Assembly: GCA_020650975.1 (NCBI GenBank)
Contig: JAIPMN010000132.1
Coordinates: 1-51,838 of the forward strand
Source: Apostichopus californicus
Lineage: Eukaryota; Echinodermata; Holothuroidea; Aspidochirotida; Stichopodidae
Direction of reading: 5' to 3'
DNA length: 51,838 nt
Shown: piece after piece, positions 13,101-23,100 of the stretch
How positions within the stretch are numbered: the stretch's first letter is position 1
How the letters are laid out: each line of letters opens with the position of its first letter
Notes under the pieces: model-generated
Databases searched by the model: none
The model's input: the letters and a program-made list of their open reading frames with translations, nothing else
What the model was told of the DNA's origin: nothing
Translations under genes and position numbers: made by a program

Positions 13101-16100
13101 TTATTATTATCTTAATATTCATTATAGTATCTCCTCGATCATTTAATACATCTCTTCTCCACTTCCTAAACGTTTATTTTCTTGTAACGTGTCATTCGTC
13201 ATGGGTATGACGTAATTTTTTAAGCCAAGCCTAGACTTAAAAAGTGACATCCGTCTTTTTTGTTTTCTCTCTGCAGGAGTCAACCTCCCCAGTTGGAGAA
13301 AAGAGGCCGTAGTTACAGTCATTCCTCCATCCAGGACCGTCATGATAATACACCCTTCAACAGCCAGCTGAATCACAGCAGTCTTTCGCCTCCTCCTGAA
13401 CACCGCGCTGCATCTTACGACAACCAGTCCATCTCCTCTCACGTATCTTCCATAATTGAAGAAATCTCCACGGACGAGGAATCTCCTGCTCTGAGAAACA
13501 GAATTCAGGTATGGTACCCTTCAGAAGAATGAAAAAACCACCAATTAAAAGCATAAATATTTGCCTATATAGGCAGTTAGTATATATATCTATCTCTTTA
13601 AATGCTTGCAAATCAATCAAAATGTGAGATTGGTTTTAAATTTGACTGTTATAAACATTTATTACAATAGTGCTTGAATTTAACTAGCGTTTCCAGAAAA
13701 TAGATTCTTCACAAGAAATAAATGGTTGAAGGTTTAGTGGGGGTGGGGGGGGGGGGGGGGGNNNNNNNNNNNNNNNNNNGGTGGGAGTGAGTGGAGGTAG
13801 TGCTTGATATTTGTAATGTTGATAAGTTTCTGTGCATCACTTGCATGCTGCTGTTATTATTTCATAGTACATTGAATTGTGTGTGTGTCTGTCTGTCTGT
13901 CAGCAGGCTTGTAGCATTTGGGGAAGTTTTGCTTTCAGTTTTCAATCTTGCCATCTTTGCAGCAGTCATGTCTGTTGCGTGACTTAGCCTCCATTCATCC
14001 TTTCAGTTTTCCTTCATAAAAATGTGTCTCACTGCAGATGTGTGTCTCTGTTAACAGCCAACCTTGGTTAATATCAGAGTGCATCCCTCCCCAAGGGTAG
14101 TCAGTATTTCCCTTAGACTATATAACAAAAGGCTTCATTTTTGATCAGTATTCTTGTTCGAGATATTCCCCAAGTGAGCCGTCAGAATTAAATTTGAACT
14201 GTTACTTAGGGGAATCGATCCAACAAGCCTTTGAGGGGTTGGGAATCTGGGATATTAATCATGAAGTTTTCATTCATGAATTCCCAGGCAATTTTATTAG
14301 TGGAAGATCAGTGTGAATAGATTTTACATTTGATTTCTATAGAAAGAGGATGTTATATTTGGGACAAAGGAAATACTTATAGGCTATAGCCAGAAGGGAC
14401 AGTTACTGAAACAGGTTGATTTAATAGATTTTTTATGCATGTTTGAGTCTCAGAATGAGGGAAAGGTTTTGTCCTGTTAGAGTAAAATCAGACTGCTCTG
14501 TTTGTTGTGGAGCCAAAAAATGGCAGGTCTGTTCAACATGGGCTGGAAGCAGGTCTGTTGGATTCAGACCTGTTTACTGTTTGTGATGGATAAGCTGCAG
14601 ACTGTTATATTCATTGCACGCTTAGAGACTGACAGGCCTGTCCTATTTGGACTTACGGTGCTCAGACAGTTCTGTTCCATATGGACTAGGGAGAGACAGG
14701 TCCGTCTGTTTTGGATTACAAAACGGAAGAAGATTTATGTTGGATACTTTAGACTGACATATCACAAAATGCATGCTTAATGAATAGTAACATTAAACTT
14801 TGAAGTTTTCAATATCGCTCACTTACCTGTCTCCATGCAACTTAAGCACTCTCAGTTTTCAGTACCTTTGTCCAAAAAACTTTTGCGTTGTTTCAGCTGG
14901 GGGGTGGCCTGCCGAGATTCAAAATATTTATTAAATGCCTCTTTTGAAGTTCACTGATTGAAGTGTGAAATATTCATTGAAGTGTTCAGTATGTTTCAAG
15001 TATTACATAACCAGCCAGTTTGATAATCTTATTTCTGATTACGTTCTTACAGAAATAGTTATTACGATGGAGGCAATCTTATTGCCGAATTTAATTTACG
15101 TTGAATGCAATAACACATGCTGGATGCCGTTTTGGCCAGGATCTGTGTGTCAATGTGGTTGTTAATCGAATTCTAGCAAATTAAATAATACATTTTGACA
15201 TATCGTGGCCATTCGGGTTTAGCAATGTATTGTTGAGCACATTCACAATGAATGAACTACAAGACTGGTGGGGAGGTGTATTGGGCATGGCGACGGAACA
15301 GTAGTGGGTGGGGATCAAACCAGGTCCGAATTTCCATTCAATGAATTGGTATAAGTTTAAGCTTTCCTATCTTTAAACTCGCAGGAACTGGAAGCGCAAC
15401 TACTGGGTCTTCGTCAAGCCATGGAACAGAACGAAGAAAGCATCTTGCAAGTTCAAGAGGACAAGAGACAGGAATGGCAAAAAGAATTCGCCAGGATAAA
15501 GACAGAGTCTGAGAAGCAGAGAGAATCAGCAGCAGGCATGGAACAGAGCTTACAAAGACAGGTGAGAGAGTTGTAAGAACCAGTGGTAGCAATAAGGTCA
15601 GCCATCAACTGGGACTAACCGGCAGTGAGGCTATACAGTTATAATAAGGCTAACCGGCAGTGAGGCTATCCTGTAGTGAGGCTATCAGATAACAAGGTAG
15701 TGGGCTATCCAGTTATAATAAGGCTAACCAGCAGTGAGGCTATCCAGTTATGATAAGGCTAACCGGCAGTGAGGCTATCCTGTAGTGAGGCTATCAGATA
15801 ACAAGGTAGTGGGCTATCCAGTGATAATAAGGCTAACCTGCAGTGAGGCTATCATGTAGTGAGGCTATCAGATAACAAGGTAGTGGGCTATCCAGTTATA
15901 ATAAGGCTAACCTGCAGTGAGGCTATCATGTAGTGAGGCTATCAGATAACAAGGTAGTGGGCTATCCAGTGATAATAAGGCTAACCTGCAGTGAGGCTAT
16001 CATGTAGTGAGGCTATCAGATAACAAGGTAGTGGGCTATCCAGTTATAATAAGGCTAACCTGCAGTGAGGCTATCATGTAGTGAGGCTATCAGATAACAA

Positions 16101-19100
16101 GGTAGTGGGCTATCCAGTTATAATAAGGCTAACCGGCAGTGAGGCTATCAGATAACAAGGTAGTGAGGCTATCCAGTTATAATAAGGCTAACCGGTAGTT
16201 AGGCTATCCAGTTATAATAAGGCTAACTGGCAGTGAAGCTATCTTGTAGTGAGGCTATCAGATAACACGGCAGTGAGGCTATCAAGTTATAAGACTAAAC
16301 AGCAGTGAGGCTATCCAGTTATAATAAGGCTAACTGGCAGTGAGGCTATCCAGTTATAATAAGGCTAAATGGCAGTGAGGCTATCCAATAACAAGGCAGT
16401 TGGCTATCCAGTTATAAGGCTAACCGGCAGTGAAACTTAGGTGCAGGTCATATTTTAGTACCACTACTGTGTTTGTGAAATTATCATTTACAAGTTTATG
16501 GTCTTAATTGTCAAAGTGACTGGACCACCAAGTTTAACACACAGAGACCAAAGTCCTCAGAAGAAACACACAGAAATCAAAAGAAATAGACTTAAAGTGC
16601 TATCAATATAAAATAAGCTTACCATGCCTTAATTCCTTAGTAGTAACAAATGGTTTTAAAATGTCTTCCTATGGTGTTCTGTGGTTGATGCGGAACCTAG
16701 AAGAACATTATTATGGTGACCAGATTTCCATAAAGCAGGTTTTTGCAGTGATTTATCAATTTTTGACAAGTTTGCCACAAACCCTTCTTTTTCAAAGTGA
16801 GATATGACAGTTGATCACAACTAAGACATCCTCCCAAGATGAAAATGAATTCTGTTGCCCGAAAACTTTTATATAGTGTTAGTCATGCATCAAAGAGAAT
16901 ATAAAAGGGGGAAATAAAAAATTTGTTCTCATTTCCGACATTTCTAGGATAAATAAGATTTGACTTAGCAAGCTAGTTAGTAGGCTGTTGCTTCATCGTT
17001 AGCAAAGTAATGCCCATGCTGCAAACAATGCTCATCGGGCATCAGGTATAGTCTGACCGAATTAAGAATGTTGCTTTAAGTTATTCATCTGTGATAGATA
17101 TATGTTGGCTTTGTCTTCCTTGTTTTTGAACAGATTATCACACACAGTACTGTACCAGTCAAGTTGTGACTTGTTTGTTCAATCTTTCACTTTCAATCTT
17201 TGAAGAAGTATTCTGGAGACTCTCAATGATCTAGATGGCTTTATCTTTCAAAGCTTTTTACCCGAAGGGTAAATTTGTTGTAGCTCACGAAACAAGGAAG
17301 TACAGTTAAAATATTTGTTTCTCGGGGCATTGTTCTGCTTTGTTCTCATGGGATTCTCACGAGTAATAAATATTATGAAACGAAAAGCAACAGGGCCTGT
17401 AATCCGAGGCTGACAGTGTTCACATGCGGCATTTTCAATTCATGAAAGAAACACGATCGCAATTGTGTGATTTAAACTTTTATTAATAAATATTTAATAT
17501 GTATTGTGGTATCGTGATGAGCGGGAATAGGTTAGTAATGATATCACAAGAGCTATTCATATATATTGTTGTAGTTTGTGTGATGCGATGGGGTGCTCTC
17601 CATCTGATGATGGTCCCATCTCTCATTCATTATAACCAGTTTGGTCATGTGGGAGACGTTTACTGTTGCCCGGCCAAAAGCGGCAATAAATCAAAAGGTT
17701 GTATGTGATTGCAGTAGACCCTTTATGGTATTAATAAAGGTATGTGCCTATAAAAGCAATGGCTTGCGAACTCGCATGAATTGTAGTAGTTTAATGGTAG
17801 AGACAAAGATAGCAGTTGTACACACAGCATGTGATTGACACAATTAAAAAAAACTACTTCACATCAAACTGAATGTTGAAGGAATCCTGTTATAGCAAGT
17901 TCCTTATAATGACAGATTCCATATTAAACAAAATGTGGCCTTTTTACCTGCAACTAATCATGTTGTTTTCTGGAACACTAGTTTGCGCAGCAGAAGTAAT
18001 CCAGTTAGTTTGTGTCACTCATGCATTGCTTCTACTAAAGAATTACAAAATTTGGAAACTTCTTTGGTGTCAGATTATATCGATTTATAAGTGGAGGACT
18101 TGGGAAGGTTGAAAAGGAACGCTCAATAGATTGCACAAGCATAACCTATCTCCTGGGAATTGACAAAGGAAACCCTATCTTGTTAGTTAATGAAGTGTCT
18201 GTTTTCTTTTGCTTTATTTGCATATAGGTACTGCAACTGGAGCAGGAAAATACAAGACTGAGGCAAAAGACAGAAGCATCTCACAATTTCAGGAATAGCA
18301 ATCACCAGAGCAGTCATCATAAGTCACCAGACGAGAACTCAAACTTGAGAAGTGGTTCCAGTAGTAGTAGTGGTAGCAGTAGTAGTAGTAGTAAGAACCC
18401 ACAAAAGAAGGTAATCAATGAAAACTTTGGCGATGTCAATAACCTCAGGGATAAGGTTCACTCGTACCAGAGACAGCTCTTCCAAGAGAGAGAAAAAGTG
18501 GAGAAATTGGAAGAAGAATTGGAAGAGGCTCGCAGCAGTAAGTGGCAGGAGACGCCGGATCTGGTAAAGAAGCAGGGCGGAGCCAGCGACCTGGAGGTGA
18601 AGAGATTGAGGGCGACCCTGGATCAGCTCAACGAAGTCAAACTGAACCTGTCGAAACAGGTCAGCATCCAGGAGGACGAACTCCAGTCGCTGCAGCAGAA
18701 GCTGGAGGAGAGGGACAAGGAGATCGCTCAGGATATATCGGAACTGGCTTACCTGAAGGATATACAGGACGGACTGCACACAGACCTCAAGACCAAAGAC
18801 AAGGAGGTGAAGCAGCTCAAGAAGAACGAACGTGCGCTCAAGTCCGAGATGGAGAGTCGGGTCAGGGAGAAGGAATTGGAAGTGGAGGCGGTCCACGGCG
18901 AGTTGAGAGAACTCCGGCTGAAACAGAACCAGCAGATCTCGGATCTAGAGAAGCGGGCGCTGAGGAAGGAGACGGAGGTTCTCCAGCTGCAGGCGCAGGT
19001 GCAGGACAACGAGGCAAAGGCGAAGGGCAAGCGCAGGAGTCTCAAAGGATCGGAGAATTCAAAGTCGGCCCAGAAACAGCTGGAGCAGGATTTCTGCGCC

Positions 19101-19646
19101 CTCCAATGGAAGCTCACGAAGAGGGAACAGGAGCTGTTCCAGTTACGACGAGAAGCGACACTCAAGCAGGAGAACATCAAAGAAGAAAGGGACAGCCTAA
19201 AGAAGAAGTTGACACAGCACGAGAGCGAGTTGAAGTCTTGCAGGGAGAAGCTGCAAGCTAAGGACGAGGAGATGCTGATGTTCCGTGAGAGATTTCAAGA
19301 CAGAGAGAAGGAGATCGCCGGCTTATACGACAAACTGGAGCTCCTACAGGTCGATCAGGGAGGTAACTCGAGGGGGGCCGGGGATAATGCAGAGATGAGA
19401 CGAACCCACAGGGAGATAACCCAACTGAAAAGCAATCTACAGGAATTAGAGGGCCAGCTTCAGAAGAAAGGCGAGGAATTTGAGAAAGAAAAATTGATCT
19501 GGCAGAGAGAGAAGACTCAGGTACTGCAATATCAGAAACAACTGCAGCTGAACTACATGCAAATGGGACAGAAGAACCACAAACTAGAGAGAGAAGTACA
19601 ACAGCTTACCTCAGAACTGGAAAAAAGTGATGTGATTCACTGTTAG
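849..19646 (+). CDS. Gene A: LZTS/N4BP3-type (FEZ1 domain) coiled-coil protein, five coding exons
   Basis: Joining 849-884, 5862-6226, 13277-13508, 15385-15561 and 18228-19646 gives one frame of 742 codons plus a stop; every junction is GT..AG and phases agree (0, 2, 0, 0). Residues 1-210 are low-complexity, rich in Ser/Pro/His, with basic SP sites and an LIRPIAVRPP segment like the RPxxxKP motif of the family. Residues from about 212 to the end are almost continuous coiled coil, broken by a Ser/Gly tract near 311-325. The end (about 695-725: WQREK, then YQKQLQLNYMQM, then LEREVQQL) matches the C-terminal signature of the FEZ1 domain in LZTS1, LZTS2, LZTS3 and N4BP3. Vertebrate members are cytoskeletal or synaptic scaffolds that affect microtubules, Wnt signalling and neurite branching; that role is known for the family and only inferred here. 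No PPxY motif is present, so binding of NEDD4 as in N4BP3 is not supported. Family call is firm, the exact orthologue is not. Confidence 0.8.
885..5861 (+). other. Gene A intron 1
   Basis: About 5 kb from gtaagt to a long pyrimidine tract and cag. It contains a T20 run near 2970-2990, the (AAT)n stretch at about 3089-3117 and a T run near 4310. No exon-like segment with good splice sites was recognised. Confidence 0.6.
3089..3180 (-). repeat. ATT-tailed retroposon end, reverse orientation (candidate)
   Basis: Read on the minus strand, a non-repetitive segment (ggcggtaacggcatcgttcc..) runs into ATT/ATC triplets, the same style of tail as the SINE at 7036-7060. Only the 3' end is recognisable. 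Confidence 0.3.
5862..6226 (+). CDS. Gene A coding exon 2 (residues 13-133 plus two bases)
   Basis: A long pyrimidine tract ends in ttcag just before CCGAAG; the exon ends AAG|gtgaga. It encodes a disordered Ser/Pro/Gly/His-rich segment beginning PKGLIRPIAVRPPSPGS and ending in NYLDQNQ. It is markedly richer in G+C than the flanking introns, as expected of true coding sequence. Confidence 0.85.
6752..7062 (+). mobile_element. tRNA-derived SINE with ATT tail
   Basis: The head carries perfect RNA polymerase III boxes: A box TGGCCGAGTGG at 6763-6773 and B box GGTTCGATTCC at 6825-6835. The long A-B spacing and the sequence resemble class II (Ser/Leu) tRNA. A tRNA-unrelated body follows (..AAGCCCTTGCGGGCTTCTCC..), ending in (ATT)n at about 7036-7060. 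The anticodon arm is degraded and the body is attached, so this is a retroposon, not a tRNA gene. Confidence 0.75.
7142..7168. repeat. (TA)n microsatellite
   Basis: Uninterrupted TA dinucleotides in gene A intron 2. Confidence 0.9.
7330..7394 (+). repeat. ATT-tailed retroposon end (candidate)
   Basis: A segment ending tgcacttaaaataaa is followed by (ATT)4-5, like a LINE or SINE 3' terminus. The 5' limit is not visible. Confidence 0.3.
8030..8335. repeat. Tandem duplication with TCTG/TCTA microsatellites
   Basis: TTCCATTGTATTCCCTTGTC occurs at 8051-8070 and again from 8188, 137 bp apart. Each copy leads through a related GTATGACATTA/GTATGATATTA segment into a CTGTCTGTCTATC run. A partial third unit (ttaattatctgtctatc, twice) precedes at about 7985-8022. 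Confidence 0.7.
11255..11530 (+). repeat. Dispersed repeat with stem-loop head and GGTCA-rich body
   Basis: TTCCTTGCCGAAGGCAGAAG at 11291 continues as gaatctatgcgat and is nearly repeated at the right end of the window (51800-51838). The body has two degenerate blocks with GTGAACACgATATCTCAA(C/G)AAG and a GAGGTCAAAAGTCATTTAG segment. A related GTGGAGGTCAAAGG block lies near 9324-9345. Confidence 0.55.
12905..13112 (+). mobile_element. SINE-like retroposon with GCGCTATATAAA-type tail
   Basis: The 3' part reads AAAGCGCTTTGAGACC..TAAAGCGCTATATAAA and then (ATT)n. That tail type is shared by many LINE-partnered SINEs of fish and invertebrates. The body includes GGGTTAAATGGGTACCTG. The 5' limit and head class are uncertain; it ends about 165 bp before gene A exon 3. 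Confidence 0.6.
13277..13508 (+). CDS. Gene A coding exon 3 (residues 134-211)
   Basis: The acceptor tctctgcag precedes GAGTCA; the first base completes an Arg codon split with exon 2. It encodes a Ser/His/Pro-rich stretch, then an acidic SSIIEEISTDEES segment and ends in Gln at CAG|gtatgg, phase 0. Confidence 0.85.
13762..13779. other. Run of N (assembly gap)
   Basis: Eighteen N bases follow a G run (13745-13761) and precede GGTGGGAG. The gap probably reflects the homopolymer; its true length is unknown. Confidence 0.95.
14487..14720. repeat. Degenerate minisatellite, unit like GACAGGTCTGTT..TGGACT
   Basis: Variants such as GCAGGTCTGTTCAACATGGG, GCAGGTCTGTTGGATTCAGA, GACAGGCCTGTCC, CAGACAGTTCTGTTCC and GACAGGTCCGTCTGTT recur every 25-50 bp. 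Copies are diverged, so the array is old. Confidence 0.45.
15385..15561 (+). CDS. Gene A coding exon 4 (residues 212-270), start of coiled coil
   Basis: Exactly 59 codons between ctcgcag and CAG|gtgaga, phase 0 on both sides. It begins ELEAQLLGLRQAMEQN and has regular heptad spacing of Leu/Met/Ile with many Glu, Lys and Gln, including a DKRQEWQKEFARI segment. The 74-bp minisatellite begins about 40 bp after its donor. Confidence 0.85.
15562..18227 (+). other. Gene A intron 4
   Basis: The first third is the 74-bp minisatellite. The remainder (16441-18227) is AT-rich, with short chance open frames and no recognised exon. Confidence 0.6.
15601..16440. repeat. 74-bp minisatellite with internal GGCTAT subrepeats
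   Basis: GGCTAACCTG/GGCTAACCGG recurs at 15831, 15905, 15979, 16053 and 16127, exactly 74 bp apart. Each unit holds several shorter pieces (AGTGAGGCTATC, AAGGCTAACC, GGCTATCCAGTTATAATAAG), giving a higher-order structure. Both ends of the array are more irregular than the middle. Confidence 0.93.
18228..19646 (+). CDS. Gene A coding exon 5 (residues 271-742), coiled coil and FEZ1 C-terminus
   Basis: The acceptor catatag precedes GTACTGCAACTG; 472 codons and a TAG stop at 19644-19646. A trinucleotide-like AGT/GGT run (about 18350-18395) encodes a Ser/Gly linker, after which the heptad pattern continues to the FEZ1 signature near 19500-19600. The protein ends LEKSDVIHC, without the short PDZ-ligand-like tail that vertebrate LZTS1/2 carry. 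The last codons are the first unit of a degenerate tandem repeat that continues in the 3' flank. A weak alternative donor (AAA|gtgatg, about 19626) could splice these codons out to an unseen exon. Confidence 0.88.
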   Translation, partial: VLQLEQENTRLRQKTEASHNFRNSNHQSSHHKSPDENSNLRSGSSSSSGSSSSSSKNPQKKVINENFGDVNNLRDKVHSYQRQLFQEREKVEKLEEELEEARSSKWQETPDLVKKQGGASDLEVKRLRATLDQLNEVKLNLSKQVSIQEDELQSLQQKLEERDKEIAQDISELAYLKDIQDGLHTDLKTKDKEVKQLKKNERALKSEMESRVREKELEVEAVHGELRELRLKQNQQISDLEKRALRKETEVLQLQAQVQDNEAKAKGKRRSLKGSENSKSAQKQLEQDFCALQWKLTKREQELFQLRREATLKQENIKEERDSLKKKLTQHESELKSCREKLQAKDEEMLMFRERFQDREKEIAGLYDKLELLQVDQGGNSRGAGDNAEMRRTHREITQLKSNLQELEGQLQKKGEEFEKEKLIWQREKTQVLQYQKQLQLNYMQMGQKNHKLEREVQQLTSELEKSDVIHC

Positions 19647-20130
19647 GCAGGTAGTTAGTCTGTTGTTGTTATTGGAAGCACAACCTACATCAGAACTAGA
19701 AAGAAGTTACATCGTTTTTCTGCCAGGGCAGTTGTCTGTAACCGTGGGGGGGATGAGCAGCCTACTTGGGAGAGACAGTTACATCATTCATAGTTAGTGC
19801 AGTACTTTGCAGTCATGGGGAGAGCAACCTACATTGAACTACTTTATTATAGAATAGGTACCATCGTTGATTGTCGGTGAAGTAGCCCACGGTTGTAGGC
19901 AGATCAACGTATGCCAGAACTGGAACAAAGAGTGACATATTTGCAATATATTAGCTGCTGGTGTAAAAGCATGACGAAGTGAAGAGGGCCAGGGGCATTC
20001 GTTTACTGGTAGAGCAGCTTACATGGTTGACATGGTGTTGACATTGCGCAGCACACAAATAGCAGTTAACATACACCATGGTAACCAGGAACATCTGAAT
20101 GTTACAATAGTGTAGGAGTGGAGATACCTA
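19612..20130 (+). repeat. Degenerate tandem repeat continuing from the end of gene A
   Basis: The coding end (CAACAGCTTACCTCAGAACTGG, then aaaaaagtgatgtgattcac) is echoed by caacctacatcagaactaga at 19681, cagcctac at 19758, caacctacattgaac at 19826 and caacgtatgccagaactgga at 19904, each with a trailing gttacatcattca- or gtgacat-like part. Spacing is about 68-79 bp. Confidence 0.6.
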
Positions 20131-23100
20131 CATTTGCCAATTGTTAGTTAAAGCTATCATCAGCAATTTGGAAATAGAAGTGGCCGCAATGTTCTTGTGT
20201 TCTCCGAGAAGGACATCTGTGCATTATGATATCATAGGTACCGATAAATACCTGACATGAAGTTTTAAAGCATGTTAAACAATTTTGGGGGCTTCCTTTT
20301 CGTCCCACAATCAAGCTGTCCAGCTCAGGCACCTCCCCTTGTTCTGGAATGACACAGCAAAACACAAAAGTGATTAGCGTTGATTTCAACTTTTATGATA
20401 TTCCTGAAAGGATAAATACATGCTTGCATAAAAATGTAAATAGTGTATACAACTTACAAAATAAAACATACGACATGACGACTAAAACAGCAGAAAGGTA
20501 CAAAATATAATTAACACGGCTATTAAAAATGTTTATACACTGCGGGATAAAAGAAGTGTTATGTTGGTGTAGCAGCATACGAGGGATTAACCTTAGACCG
20601 ATTTGCATTAAAATTAAGATGCTGCAGTCTTGGATTTAGAACGAACATTATGTATAATAACACAGACAATGCAATATGAAACTCATAGTTCGAAGTACTG
20701 CATCTCGACAACAAACATTGATGTTTCCAAATGCTGATGAATTTAGTTTATTTTTCATACCTCAGTATAGGCATTTCTATTTACTCATACTGTCCTACAC
20801 ACATTAATACTTTGGTTGTTCTGGAAGTGTTGTATGAACAAATATATACTCAGGCACATAAACAACAAAAATTAAAAAAGAAAAATTATGACTAACATTT
20901 CCACATTTCTTGCCATATTAATCTCATCACATTTTCCTGATTTCTGGTAGAGGATTCAGTAAACATACATATATATTAATTTAGTTATTTATTAGTATAT
21001 TAGAATCCATATTAATTATACAGGCGTTTTAATAGTCCATTAAGCTAGAGTGTAGAGTACATATTTAGTGGTAACAGTAATCATTAGGCGTAATCTACCC
21101 TTTTTAAGTGAGAGAATGCTACAATGGAAATGTTCAGAGTTAACTCTCTAAATTATCATTGTGTTTTTAATTTCACCGAAACACTTCAATTAATGATCTA
21201 ACATGTGTTGTGCCACAACTTGATGATTAGTTAAGTAAAAGTTAACCAATCTTTAATCTGTAAAATTGCAAAAATTGACTACTTTGAAATTTCATCAGTT
21301 TTGTAAGCAAATTGATAACTTGTTCACTGAACAAATTGGTCCAAATTGAATAATTCTCACAATAGTTATGATGACATGATAATTAATTTATCTATTCACC
21401 TTTGACATGTTGTAAATAACACACTAGAATATTGCTATCGAGTTGAATTCATCACTGTTTGTGGGGAAAAAATTTGGGTAAATGGATCCAAAACTGTTCA
21501 ACTTTGTCAGGGTGCTACAAAATGTCAAGCTGCAGGACTATAGATAAGTGAGTGTGTCATTGATTTTTTTTTGGGGGGGGGGGGGACAGCATCTTGATGA
21601 CATTTAAGAGATTAATTACAGAGTTGCTCTTTTTTTAGAAATTGATGTTGTATCAACAAGGGAAATAATTCAATGATTCTCTGGATTTTATTTTTGAGAA
21701 TAAAATTTAAACTCAAGTTGGTTTGTTATGGAAGTTACAAGCATAAATTAAACATTATTTCTTTGGCGCCTTGACATTCATGATGTACTCAGAAGTTGTT
21801 GTGGATTATCAGAAACTTGATTTGTACCTCACACAGTCTGTCAAGTATATTTCCATCGTATAGCTTCCATTTTTTCAAAGCAAAAAATGGCACTTAAACA
21901 ATTTACCAGTAGATATATCTAATTTGCAATATTAGATCAGGACAGATTTGATCTTCATCAAGCGGCGATGCTCAACATGTGCTATTTGCATCTTTCGCAA
22001 AGAAGTAGTTTATTGCACCTGCCTGTGGGACATACAGAACTTTAAACAGAACAGAAATTTATCATCACAAAAAAACAGCTCCTTGAACCAAATTGTAGAA
22101 TTTAAAAAATAAACAAATATAGTATGCAAATCATAAAATGAATATTCAACATCAGAGAATTATAGTTATGTTTGATTTTTGTATGAAGTTGGTTGATCCT
22201 CATAATTTTGCTTTCTTAGTCAAAAACAACATTAATTGTTTGAAATTTGTATTATCGTTATAAAGAAAATAGAGACGAGCCAAAATCATTAGATGGAACC
22301 TTGTCGAAAAAAGTTTTGAAAATAACGATCATCATGAATTGTAGGGAAGTCCTTTACAAAGAAATCAAATGCTGGTTTGGAAGAAGAATGTGCTGCTCTC
22401 TTCATGATTAATCATAAATATATTGAAATGAGATGAAAACAAAATATTCATATTGCTGTAGCATTTCAGAGAGAAACAGTGTATAATTAATTAATTAAGT
22501 GTGTTTTTGGATTAAGTCCAGAGAAAACAAAATAATAATCGTCCACACATATGGAATGTTATGGTTTTCTGTATCATCATAGAATGAGCTTTTCATGACA
22601 AGATGACTTGTTGAATTTAGTCCAAGGGTGACTTTTTTGCCATGAGCATGATTATATAAAATGTGACAAGCAGTTGGTGAGATTGACTGTTGCCATGGCA
22701 ACTATCTAGAGCGATTTTTCGTGGATCGTCCATTAGATTGATGAAATTCTTTTCCATCTTCTCTCTCCTTGTTCCATCTGTAGTACTAGAGGGGAACCAT
22801 TCTTCCATTTCTTTCCTTTATCTAATTCCAAAGTCTTTCGATTTCCTTGAAGGATTTTTACTTCTGCAAACGGAACGATCTTGAAAAGTCAAGCTTCCTT
22901 TCAGAAGTCGTCGTGGACTCTCGAGGCTTTCCTAATCTTTTGTAGTTTGTAGTATCTTTTATCTTTACTTTTATCTGTATTTTATTTCCAACAACAGAAC
23001 GTCCTGTTCTTGCATTCCTTACACATCATCTTGTGTCTCAGCGATCTTTTCGTTTGTCGTTATAGGCTGCAGGTGGTTTTCCGGCTGCTCTTGTTTTCCA

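Larger units (their letters stand above)
6227..13276 (+). other. Gene A intron 2
   Basis: About 7 kb, the main store of repeats in gene A: two SINE-like elements, a TA microsatellite, the TCTG tandem duplication and the dispersed repeat near 11255-11530, each listed separately. The rest is AT-rich without exon signals. Confidence 0.6.
13509..15384 (+). other. Gene A intron 3
   Basis: It contains a G17 run that abuts an assembly gap, a TCTG microsatellite near 13887-13902 and the degenerate repeat at 14487-14720. No exon was recognised. Confidence 0.6.

Noticed and set aside
15601-16440. CRISPR-like array
   Set aside because: Regular 74-bp spacing, but the units are repeated throughout with no unique spacers, and it lies in an animal intron.
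18339-18896. Long antisense open frame over gene A exon 5
   Set aside because: A mirror of the coiled-coil codons (Leu/Val/Phe-rich complement of Glu/Lys/Gln). The plus-strand frame joins four other exons in phase.
18542-19261. 239-codon plus-strand frame in exon 5
   Set aside because: A shifted reading of the same exon, with Gly/Arg/Glu bias from the coding frame and no splice or homology support.
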